From: Lates calcarifer
Lineage: Eukaryota; Chordata; Actinopteri; Centropomidae
Direction: 5' to 3'
Assembly: GCF_001640805.2 (NCBI RefSeq)
Contig: NC_066836.1
Span: 62,001 to 126,000, forward strand
DNA length: 64,000 nt
This document shows, piece by piece, positions 10,140 to 21,789 of this stretch. Position 1 is the stretch's first letter. Each line of letters opens with the position of its first letter. Under the pieces are notes generated by a model. That model saw nothing but the letters and a program-made list of their open reading frames with translations, was not told where the DNA came from and did no database searches. A program made the position numbers and the translations under genes.

Positions 10140-10990
10140 TTCTCTGGTCTGTCATTTCATGAAGGGTGCACGCCGCAAGCTCCCAGTTTCCAGACCCTTA
10201 ATTCCTCTGTGGGATCTGTCAGTAGTGCTGGACGCATTATCTCATCACCCTTTTGAGCCTATGGAGGCTGTAGGGATGAAGTTTGTCTCTTTGAAAACAG
10301 TTCTGCTCTTGGCTTTAACCACAGCGAAGCGTGTGAATGACTTGCAAGCTTTTTCTATCCGCCCTTCCTGCTCGCAGTTTGCCCCAGGTGGCACTAAGGT
10401 CTGCCTACGACCCAACCCGGCTTTTGTGCCTAAGGTGGTTGAGTCAGCTTACAGATGTCCCACTGTGGAGCTTTTGGCTTTTCACCCTCCTTTTTCCTCA
10501 GGTGAGGAGCAGAGGCTAAACACGTGTCCAGTGCAGGCAGTGCAGGTGTATGTGAGTAGAACAGTAGGGTTCAGGAAAGCTCATCAGCTGTTCGTGTCCT
10601 GGGCTACTCCTTATAAATGCAAGCCACTGTCTCGCCAGAGGCTGTCTCACTGGATTGTGGAGGCTATTTCCCTGGCCTATAAGTGTCGGGGTTTGCAGCC
10701 CCCCCAAGGGTCTCAGTACTCATTCCACAAGGGGTATGGCCACTTCATGGGCTCTGTTCAGGGGAGTGTCATTGCAGGATATTTGTGCTGCTGTAAGCTG
10801 GGCTACCCCTCACACTTTTGTGAGGTTTTACAGGCTTGACGTCTCAGGGCTGTCCTTAGCACAAGCAGTGCTAGAAGTAAACACGCCAGGGTCAGTGTTA
10901 TTGCTGACAGGCTGGATATGTTTATGGCCTCTGCAAGCTTATGCACTCCAGGAGTGGTCTATATTTCCCATAGTGAAACACTGAACGATG
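10140..10990 (+). pseudogene. DIRS tyrosine recombinase, one frameshift
   Basis: This is the integration enzyme of the element, related to phage-type tyrosine recombinases. Visible blocks are VVLDALSHHPFEP, then LLLALTTAKRVNDLQAFS, which contains the first catalytic Arg, then LSHWIVEAISLAYKCRG. A one-base shift near 10705-10720 moves the frame, after which the H-x-x-R box is read as STHSTRGMATSWALF, followed by SLQDICAAVSWATPHTFVRF and Tyr (YRLDV), the nucleophile. The order Arg...His-x-x-Arg...Tyr is complete once the shift is recognised. The final frame stays open to 10984. It is inactive as it stands. Confidence 0.88.
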
Positions 10991-10992
10991 TT

Positions 10993-11300
10993 AGAAAAAG
11001 AACTTTGGGTTACTCAATGTAATCCCCGGTTCGTTGATAACAGAGTGAGGTGTTTCACCATCACATCCCTCCTTGCATAGACACGGAAAGAAACCGGCCT
11101 GGAATGATTTGAGAGGAGCTGGTTGACTGCATTGTTATACAGGGGGCGTGCCCCAGGCACAGTTCGACCTGTCTGTCACTGACAGATGTGGTGTCATTGG
11201 AGCTTCCATAGTTGGTCACGCCAAAGCGATTCCCATAATGAAACACTCACTCTGTTATCAAAGAACCGGGGATTACGTTAAGTAACCCAAAGTTTTTCTA
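10993..11300. repeat. Inverted-repeat pair at DIRS right end
   Basis: The left arm (about 10993-11057) and right arm (about 11239-11300) are near-perfect reverse complements with roughly 180 bp between them. Key shared words are tttgggttact, taatccccggtt and gataacagagtgag. DIRS elements have an internal complementary region just before the right terminal repeat whose sequence is complementary to the element ends. The left arm fits that region and the right arm fits the terminal repeat. Confidence 0.75.
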
Positions 11301-11617
11301 GCACAAAGTATGTGGGAGCAGTTAGATGCCAAAAAAAGGACAGAAGAATGATAAGTTTATTGAATAAAGATTTGTAGAACTATAGTATATAATAAAATAA
11401 TGTATTATGTAGTCAAAGTAGGCCATTCATCAGGATTTGCTTAAGCTTTTAAGGACTCATTTTTCCACCATGACACAGACTTTGAATGAGACAATCACAG
11501 ATGCTGTGCCTTCTATATTTTAATATACTGAATGTGTTTTGATGATCCTTCTTCAAATTATGTTTCTGAATGCTCATTGGATAGCTATTCTCAAGTAATG
11601 TTTATGTTCTATTTAAG

Positions 11618-11749
11618 ATACTCAAAGAAGCATCAGCTCTGATCAAAACTGTCGTGGACAAACAGGTGATCAGGGAATTCAACAAGCTGACCAGCTGGAT
11701 TGTATCCACTTTAAAGCAACCTGAAGAGCATGTGCCTACAGTCTGTTGA
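11618..11749 (+). other. Short exon-like open frame ending in a stop
   Basis: An AG at 11616-11617 precedes 43 sense codons and a TGA at 11747. Part of the peptide is VDKQVIREFNKLTSWIVSTL. The frame is open without low complexity, but no family is recognised and the acceptor lacks a strong pyrimidine tract. It could be a decayed last exon or chance. Confidence 0.2.
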
Positions 11750-11759
11750 GGAAAGACAC

Positions 11760-12220
11760 ACTGGTGCTGAAAGAAATGGTAAGTCACACAGCCCTAATGA
11801 TATTTAGCTGAGTTTCACTCCACCTTTAAAGATGTAATCTTTATGTTCATTAAGGTAGATAAATTAAAACCTCAATCATCCATTTGAGTAGAGTGTAAAC
11901 AGGGCACGATATTTATCCTTTCTTCTTTGTATTAAGTTTTGTCTTTTTGTTCTGTTTACTTTTAAGACACTATTGTAGATTCTTGGCATGAAGTAAAGTC
12001 TCATATTTCATCATTGCAGCATTCCTAGATTTATTTTGTTCTCTGCAGGTCACATGGTGAAGCCACAGCCACACTCCTCCTGCCTTCTCAAAGAGAATTG
12101 GAGAATGTGTACATTTCAATACCTTACTTACTTAATACTTTACCTGTCTGTAATTGAAGTGTAAATAAATGTCTATACATATATGTCTTTTCAACCTACC
12201 CATAGTACTTTAATTTAAAA
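11760..12220. other. No gene recognised
   Basis: AT-rich single-copy-looking sequence between the short frame above and the hairpin repeat at 12226. Confidence 0.5.
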
Positions 12221-12225
12221 TGCTC

Positions 12226-12520
12226 AAAGAACCATTTCCTCTGAAAATTTCCTAAAGAACCATTTAAAAGAGGTTCTTCACTGAACCAGTTGGATCCACA
12301 AAAAACTTTGTTCTAAGTTCTTTGGAGTACCATTTATGGTGCCTCAAAGAACCATTTTTGATGGTTCTTTGAGGCACTTCTGGGGGTTCTTTAAAGAACC
12401 GTTTGCAGAGATGGTTCTTTAAAAACTTCTAAACTTGCTAAAAGGTTCTTTCTGGAACCAAAAATGTTTCTTCAGAGTGATGCAGAAGAACCATTTTTAG
12501 TTACCGTTACCACCTTTATT
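12226..12520. repeat. Hairpin-rich MITE-like repeat (ggttcttt motif)
   Basis: The words aaagaacc and ggttcttt alternate at least eight times over about 290 bp and form nested inverted repeats, for example around 12340-12400. This type of foldback repeat is common in fish genomes. No coding sequence is present. Confidence 0.7.
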
Positions 12521-12789
12521 TTTCTGTGTGCAGGAGGACTTTTAGCTTTAAGACAGTACTAGCTGACTGACTTTTACCTTTGGTGCTTATCTGCAGATAT
12601 TTTATGTGAGGACACCTCTGCAGCAGATATTTTATTGTTTTACTAAGTGTAGGAAGGTTAATGGCTATTTGTTATCATGGGACAGTGTGGGTGTGTCTGT
12701 CCAATAGTTGTTGACATATTTTACTCAGAACCAAAAATATCAACCACATGGCATGAGAGGAAAAGTGAGGAAAATCACCAGTTTGTAAA

Positions 12790-12972
12790 GTACACTCACT
12801 GAGCACTTTATTAGGAACACTGTACGAATACTGGGTAGTTCTTCTCTTTGCTCTCAAATAGCCTCAATTCTTTGCAGTATACATTCAAAAAAAAATTGGA
12901 AACTTTCCTCTGAGATTCTGTTCCATGTTGACATGACTGCATCACATAATTTCTGCAGAGGTGTCAACTGTA
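12790..12972 (-). mobile_element. Tc1/mariner 3' end fragment
   Basis: The terminal repeat (tttattaggaacac near 12815) and the adjoining inner sequence match, in reverse complement, the end of the Tc1-like family seen at 16449-17214. The piece includes a degraded end of the transposase frame. The rest of the element is missing. Confidence 0.65.
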
Positions 12973-12999
12973 AGCAGGGGCTGGAGACCGGGGCCGAGG

Positions 13000-14740
13000 G
13001 GAACTTAGAACCACATCATGACACCGTTTTTACAGTACTCCTGTGTTTCTATTTTAGTGAAAAAGCTTGAATGAAGAGGTATATTTATCCAGAGTTGCAG
13101 GGAGGTGGAAAGGGTGAATAATGGCCCTATAATGCAACTGTAACTCCAGGGGTTTGGGTTCACAGTCAGACTCTGGTTTGTGTTTAGGTTGAGGCACCAA
13201 ACCACTGGCTAAAGTAAGAAACACATTGTGGTTTTGGTTAAGTGTTCACATTATGTCTGGTATCTGAAGTCACAGCAGACTTTTTCTGTATCAAACCAAA
13301 ACCATGATCTTTTCCTAATCTTGATCAAGAGCTATGAGTGTCTGAACTGAAGTTATTATAACACTGATTGATGAATGACTCTGAGTTCTGACACTAAATT
13401 GGCAGAAATTAAAGACTTTAGAACAGAGCTTAGGCTCAGATCAGTGAAGGCCAGGGTCTGAATGCAGCAGCCAGGGACCATCACAGTACCCACGGAGCTC
13501 CAGTTGAAAACACAAATATGAAGAAAATTATTTCAAGTGTATTCATATATATACCACATATTACAATAATAGGTCATTATGCAGGGTTTTATAGTTGTGA
13601 AATGACTAAATTAGAGTGACTTTTAGCTGCTAAATTGATGGCATCATGCACTGAGCAGCTTTAACTGTCTGCCTTTCTCACACATCTGCACTTTGTGCTA
13701 TATTGCAAAAAGTATGATTTAAAATTCATTTTAAATTATAGTTAATGAAGTGTTGCAGCTCTTTGCCCCTTGTGTGATAATATGGTAATACTGTGACGCA
13801 GTGCTTTAGTGCAGAGGCATGTACTACAAATCATGTTCAACATACTCAGGATATCTTTTCATTATCTGGCTTCACTAAACCTACCACTGTCTGTCCTGGA
13901 GAACCTGGTGAAGCTGGTTATCAACTGACTCAGGGAACTCTGGGTTTTCTTCAGGCTGTGGGTGCATTCATGTCAAAGAGGCAGAGTTGTTCATTAGAAG
14001 TAACATCGTCATCAACAGAACCATGAAACACTGACACCTGCAGGTTAATTTGGTTATAGCAACATGGTGACGATATAATCACGTGACTAGAACACTCGTT
14101 CCAATGAATAAAGGAAGATTGCAGATTTTTAGGAGACTGTGGTGGGAGGGTCTGGGGCCCTTGGTGTGGGTGTATGTGTACATTTTACAGCCAGATGTAT
14201 CTATTTGGTGCACTTTGAGACCACTGAATGTAATATAATTCTCAAACTTGCTGTATATGAACATAACAGGTTGATAACATACACAAGAATTTATGAAGGC
14301 ATATATCAGAATGAAATTGAATCTTGAAAAAAACACAATGACACAAAGTCATTCATTTATTTATTCATTCAGAGCATATGAAATTTAACATGTGAACAAT
14401 CATTCTTCCAAACTTTCAAACAAAACAATGAACAAAGAACATTGACATGCTATTGACAGACTTTGCATCCTGCATTTTTGCATTAGATTTTTCTTGGTTT
14501 GGTGAAAAACTGTTCTAGTGCTCTCCGGAAATTGAATGCATCTGGGCTTGGCCCATTGATGGAGACCCTCGGGAAGGCAGCACTGTCACGGTCAGCAGGT
14601 CTGCTTCAAGGAGACACTTCACAAACTTTATTTTGTAAGGGCAAACTAGATGTTGATTTTGTGAACAGTGACATGCTCGATAAACACTTAGGACCAAAAA
14701 CTCACTCTCATTTATATTGATTATTAAATAACGTAACCTA
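13000..14740. other. No gene recognised
   Basis: Open frames at 13793-14026 and 14499-14720 (+) show no family motif. A stretch at about 13900-13960 (aactgactcagggaactctg) resembles degenerate fish foldback repeats. Nothing else is supported. Confidence 0.4.
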
Positions 14741-15014
14741 ATAAATCTCTCGGTTGGTCTCTAGTCCGGTACAGCCACCGGTCTCTGTCGGTGTGTAGGC
14801 TACATCATCTCGAAGTAGAACAACTGTAACAACTGTAAAAGACCTGTATTAACATAGCGAAAATTAGCATCACGGCGAGCGGACAGTTAGCCTTAGTTTA
14901 TGTTAGAAGTTGACTGGCGCAGTGAGATCGGGCAGCAACACATACTGCTCCGTTAACTTAATACTCTCTATACCGGGCGCCCCAAAAACATAAACACTCA
15001 GTTGTCTAAGCTTA

Positions 15015-15150
15015 CCGTACTTCAAGCCATCTTCAAATGCCGTGCTCAGATACGGTGTCTCGCTGGATCGCGCCAGATGCAGCCGCTCGCTCGCTCACTG
15101 GGGCGCGACAGAGAGACCGAGTACAACGGGGAGACTGACAGAGATGAAAG
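15015..15150 (-). other. Possible antisense first exon with splice donor
   Basis: On the - strand a GC-rich, CpG-containing block (gcgagcgagcggctgc) runs into a strong donor (gtaagc, GT at 15015-15014). It would be a non-coding first exon of a transcript running away from ccdc85a, starting about 1 kb upstream of its ATG. There is no supporting transcript evidence. Confidence 0.25.
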
Positions 15151-15197
15151 ATGGTGAAACACTGTTTACATTTAATTAAATTATATATTGGTCAAAT

Positions 15198-15245
15198 GAG
15201 ACTGTGGCGGGCCGCCATAGTCTCGTTTGGGCCCGACACAGTCTC
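15198..15245. repeat. GC-rich triple-arm palindrome
   Basis: The arm gagactgtggcgg is followed directly by its near-perfect complement (ccgccatagtctc, to 15224). A third complementary arm (gcccgacacagtctc) ends at 15245. Such palindromes are known as ends or remnants of fish foldback elements, but a promoter-region function cannot be excluded. Confidence 0.7.
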
Positions 15246-15559
15246 AGTAATTAAAGGGAAACGCTGACTTGTAATGGAGTATATTGATTACACTGCGGTG
15301 TTGACACATTTTAATGATCTAAATACTTCCACCACCAATAGTATTTTTAATGAGTTCACATTCCCCCAAAAAATAATAATTAAAAAAGGAAACACAACAT
15401 TTATTATTCCTAGCATTAACCCCCCTCCCGCCATTATAAACTAAACTAAAAAAATGAAGGAAATATCACCATGAGCAAGAACTGTGTAGTAACGTTGCCG
15501 CTGCAGCAGATGGCGCTACAAGACAAAGAGGCGGCAGCAGAGGGTATATGCAGGAACCA

Positions 15560-16388
<829 letters not shown>

Positions 16389-16448
16389 TGAAAAACCCGC
16401 TGCACGTGGGATACACAGAATTCAGGAAGAGTATACAGCTGTACATTG

Positions 16449-17214
16449 CACTCACTAATCATTTTATTAGGAACACCCGTCCACCTGCTTATTCATTCAG
16501 TTATCCAATCAGCCAATCCTGTGGTAGCAGCGCAGCGTATAGTCTTGCAGATATCAGGAGCTTCAATTAATGTTCACACCAAACATCAGAGTGGGGAGAA
16601 AATGTGATCTCAGTGACATTGACTGTGACTGTGAATTGAGTATTTCTGAAACTGCTGATCTCCTGGGATTTTCACACATGACAGTCTCTAAATTTTTACC
16701 CAGAATGGAGCCAAAAACAAAACCCATCTAGTGTGAAGCAGTTCTGTGGAGGGAAACACTATGTTAATGAGAGAGGTCAGAGAATGGAGCTGACAGAAAG
16801 GCTACAGTTACTCAAATAACCACTCTTTACAACTGTGCTGAGCAAAAACAAATATTACAGAGTGGACAACACCTTCAACCTTGAGATGGATGGACTACAA
16901 CAGCTTCAGACCACGTTAGGTTCCACTCCTGTCAGAAAAGAAGAGAAATCTGAAGCTAAAGTGGATGCAGGCTCACCAAAACTGGCCAGTTGAAGACTGG
17001 AAACACGTAGCCTGGTCTGATGTATATGGATTATTGCTAAGGCAGCAGATGGACAGATGAACAGCAGCAGAACCTTTGGCATGTTGTACAGAGGTTGATG
17101 TTGTACAGCTTGCTGAATCCATGGCATGAAAAACTGAGGCTGTTGTGAGAGCAAAGGGAGGAATGATAGAGCGTTAATATGGTGCTCCTAATAAAATGCT
17201 CAATGAGTGAGTGT
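16449..17214 (+). mobile_element. Tc1/mariner-like element, internally deleted, in ccdc85a intron 1
   Basis: The terminal inverted repeats (attttattaggaacacc near 16460 and its complement near 17180-17197) enclose a decayed transposase gene. Fragments such as FCGGKHYVNERGQRM are readable near 16740-16800, and later DNA blocks (ccactcctgtcag, ctcaccaaaactgg) match the same family. The catalytic part is largely deleted: the autonomous family is roughly twice this length. It sits in the intron between the two ccdc85a coding exons and in the same orientation. Confidence 0.75.
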
Positions 17215-17354
17215 GGTAACTTTACATAGAGCTGAAATAATTGTAGAGGAATGATTAGGTTATTGACAGAAAATGAAATTCCAACTATTTTTGCCGTTAA
17301 TATTTTCATTTTTTAAACAAACATGCAGAGAATGTTCCAGCTTCTCCAGTGTGA

Positions 17355-18599
<1,245 letters not shown>

Positions 18600-19640
18600 T
18601 GATGACTCATTCATGACCTATAAAACATATGATTACATTTACATAAAGTTACAGTACAACAGTGGTTTAAAACATCTGGCAAGACTGACTCAGTGCCATC
18701 TGAGGCACTCACACTTTAATATAGACAGAGATGTCTGTATGTGTCCAAGCAAAGACTGTTTATATTAAAAGAAAATGGTGATAAGTCTGATCTATTTTGA
18801 ACCTGCTGGCACAACAGCTTATATATAGGAGCAAGAAGTTTCTTTAAAAAATTAAAGCAGCTATAACTGATATTTTAAACTAAAGTGTATCAAATATACT
18901 GTGTTGATACTGTGAAAAGTGTATACTCATAGTGATCCACACAGAATGTTCACCTGAATCTACAGCTGTGCTCTCACCACTGTCATAGTATCTTCTTTTG
19001 ACTGCAGCAGGCAAGTGTTTTGATTAAGTGGCCAAAGAAACGACTCTAAATTACTGTGCACTGTAAATACTGGATGTAGAAATTCATAACTGTTTACTAC
19101 CTGTCAACTTAAATGGTTATGATACATCAGTGTTGTTCACAATTTTCCACTGCCCCCAAGCAGCCAAAAAAAATTCAGGTTTGAATTTTACATATATTGT
19201 CTCAAATGCATGTCTCTGAGTCAACATACTGTAGAAAGAAGTCCCTATGATGAGCATTTGCAGTCAACATGAGCCATAAACAAAAGGTAATCCAGGTAGG
19301 TAGCACACTGTTGTCTTGAATGTCCTTAGCAGACAGTTTTTTTGCCACTACTTCCCTAGCTTCTAATGTGCTAAATCACCAGAGACTTGCAGTTCTGTCC
19401 AAGTCTAGAACTGAGACCTGAACCCAGCCCACAACCACACTTTTCAGATTCAACCCACCTGAACTCCTGTGGTCCTGCTTAATTTGAGAGCTGAACCCCA
19501 CTGAGGCGACATTTTTGCTTATTTCTGCTTCAGAAGCAAAGTTTTATACTTGCTTTGAAGAGGCTTTCTCACAAATAGAAAATAACTGAAACCAACACAA
19601 AATATGGCATGAGAGGACTCAGCAGCACAAAACATATGCT
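18600..19640. other. Intron sequence, nothing recognised
   Basis: I found no open frame, repeat structure or regulatory motif that I can support. Confidence 0.5.
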
Positions 19641-19800
19641 CAGTTGTCAATTTATTAGGAACACCTAGCTAAAACTACTGTAGTCAAAAACAACCGTCCT
19701 GCATTAAATCATGCCTTCATGAAAGTTCTAATGTTAAGTTTTTTTTTGGAGATGTGTTGATCCAACATTTTTGAAGGTTGTTTGTGGTACCTCTTGACAA
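19640..19800. repeat. Interspersed teleost repeat with tttattaggaacacc start
   Basis: The start resembles Tc1-type terminal repeats (tttattaggaacacctag). The body (cctgcattaaatcatgcctt, catttttgaaggttgtttg) matches a repeat I recall as common in fish, not the transposase gene at 16.5 kb. The family is not assigned. Confidence 0.45.
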
Positions 19801-19922
19801 ATGTACATCCAATATTTACTCTCTTTGAGTCGTGTTCTTGGTCTCTGCTGTGGTTACCACCTGCACCTGAGAAAAATATCTGGCTCTTCAGTGGCTATAT
19901 GCTTAATTTGTTCACCATCTAG

Positions 19923-20760
19923 TCAACTGCGTTGGCCACGCACTGTCTCTTGTGGGCAAAACCCATAAATACAGGTGCACGTAGCTGCTGTCTTAAAGCT
20001 ACTTAAGTCTAGTAAGCTAGCTAACCTCATATCCACAGACAGGCTGTCCCAAAGTCTGGGGGCTTTGATAGCAAAGGCACAATCAGCCTTGGTTAACAAC
20101 CTAGACTTAGGTACAACCAGAAGGGGCCATGTCAGTGGACCATGGGTTACAATCTGGCACATAAGAGATTAGGAGCTCCGTGAAATAGCTTGGTGACAGG
20201 GAATGAAGAGCTTTGAAAGTTAACAGTGAGATCTGAGCTAAAACCACAGTAATAAGTCCAGCAGCTGTGTTCTGCGCCAACTGCAGACGATCTAGTGAGC
20301 TTTGGCTGAGACATGAGTAAAGGCTCTTGCAGTAATCTGAATGTGAAGAGACAAGGCATTACAGACTCTGTTGCGATCTTGATTGCATAAAAACATCTTT
20401 GAAATGTTTCTAAGGTACATAAAGTGAGGCTGTAACCCTTGTTGTTTTAGCATCAAAATAAAGTTCAGAATCAAAACACCCAGGGATTTTGCAATTCAAA
20501 TCTCATTAGCTGACAGAGAGCCAGCTAACTGGAACTGTACAGGCCGAACAAGATAATTTGTTTATTTTTGATTAATTGAAGGAAGTTCTGAGACATCCAA
20601 CAGTGTATGTGGACATGACCTAGGGGGAGCAAATAGACTGAAAATAATAAAGGGGCAAGTATAGACCTTTGTGGAATACCACAACTGAGATGGGAAGGTG
20701 GGGCATTTCAAAGAACAGTGGAGAGGCTTAAGTCTGAGAGGTATGCAGCAGTTGGAGGGA
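19923..20760 (-). pseudogene. L2/CR1-group LINE, RT C-terminal fragment
   Basis: Read on the - strand, the thumb and C-terminal part of a LINE RT is recognisable in shifting frames. Upstream is a GVPQGS-like region (about 20690, degraded). Then come KSLGVLILN with MYLRNISKM (about 20390-20480), a stretch ending in LDRLQLAQNTAAGLITV (about 20250-20300), and LTFKALHSLSPSYF (about 20180-20230). Last are VPKSRLLTKADCAFAIKAPR and LWDSLSVDMR (about 20010-20110), the usual LINE C-terminal signature. Many stops and shifts are present. It is a dead 5'-truncated copy. Confidence 0.75.
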
Positions 20761-20944
20761 GGAAGTGGTCTTTAAAAAAAGTGGTTTAAAAATCTGAAAA
20801 AGGGCTGGAAGCACATCTACATTTATTTACTCATTGAGAAATTCTGTATCTATGAATATACTCTGCCCACCACCACTGCTTGTGCTGGACTGATGAAAGA
20901 GCAGTAAGCATCAACATGGCTAGTGTTAGAGGAAACATCTGAGA

Positions 20945-20947
<3 letters not shown>

Positions 20948-21011
<64 letters not shown>
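20948..21011. repeat. (TG)n microsatellite, about 31 units
   Basis: A long pure TG tract of about 62 bp, likely highly polymorphic. Confidence 0.95.
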
Positions 21012-21012
<1 letters not shown>

Positions 21013-21524
21013 TGAGTAGGTACCTAGTTTGGCTAGCCAGCAAGTGGCTCAGGAAGTAGCTATGCAGCTAGCTACAATAGCTAGTACAGGTGGCTAATTT
21101 TTCAGTTAAACTCAGAAACAGGTGTTTGTGTAGAAAGCTTAAGGAACCTTACCCTGCTTGTGCAGATAAACTTTGTTTTGGCTGAATTTGTTTCCTGATC
21201 TCTGCAACAGAGGGGGCGAGTATGAAGTTATCACGAAGTTAACATGAAGTTAGCATGACTTTGCTTGGACACAGAATTTCTCTTTAACATATTACAACCA
21301 AACAGATTCTCCTTTGTACATCTGAAACTTTGACCTTTTGACAGGAAAAAAGTTACATTATGGAACCACTTTATTATCTCAGTTGCCATAAGATTCATTG
21401 CAACCAGCAGAGACTCCAGAAGTTACTGTGTCTGGCAATCCACCTGTCAAACGGGTCACTTTTACGTGTCAAAATTATTGGCACATCTGAATTTCAAGTA
21501 CATAGTACAGTAAGCTACAGCTAG
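21012..21524. other. Nothing recognised apart from gctagct-rich stretches
   Basis: Several short agctagct words lie at 21050-21100. No gene is seen. Confidence 0.4.
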
Positions 21525-21605
21525 CAGCTGGTTAGCTTAGGCCTGGAAATAGTCTTTGCTGCAAGTGTGGCTCTGTCTGGCTTCCAGCACCTTTGAAGCT
21601 TATGA
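21525..21605. repeat. Inverted repeat R2, left copy
   Basis: This resembles the reverse complement of about 24762-24845 (shared words: gctctgtctggcttccag against ctgtctggctaccag; acctttgaag). The pair flanks the LINE at 21.8-24.3 kb and the MITE after it. Confidence 0.55.
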
Positions 21606-21789
21606 ATACATCTGTGCGCATGCATCAACTCGTGTGCAGCCTGTTGCGGCCGCTCCTGTCTAACTTTAAAATTTTTTCAATTTTTGTTCAATTTTTCTAT
21701 CTTTAAACATTTTTACGTTAAGCTATTTTATTTAAAAACTCAATTTGAATATGCTTGTTATGAGAGTTACTTTCCGTTACCGCAGCGCA

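Larger units (their letters stand above)
8110..11305 (+). mobile_element. DIRS-type tyrosine-recombinase retrotransposon, deleted copy
   Basis: The gag-like segment, RT, RNase H and tyrosine recombinase are collinear on the + strand, followed by a pair of inverted repeats. This order and the YR instead of an integrase define the DIRS order; known DIRS elements integrate through a circular intermediate without target-site duplication. The copy is 5' truncated: homology starts abruptly near 8116, inside gag. The fingers part of RT is shortened, and the stretch between RNase H and YR has lost on the order of a couple of hundred codons. Multiple frameshifts make it non-autonomous. The right end is judged from the inverted-repeat arm ending near 11300; no left terminal repeat was found. 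Confidence 0.9.

Noticed and set aside
13793..14026. 77-codon frame containing GEPGEAG, reminiscent of collagen
   Set aside because: A single short motif without Gly-x-y repetition; surrounding DNA resembles a degenerate foldback repeat.
20831..21043. 70-codon frame with alternating Thr-His
   Set aside because: Translation of the TG/CA microsatellite.
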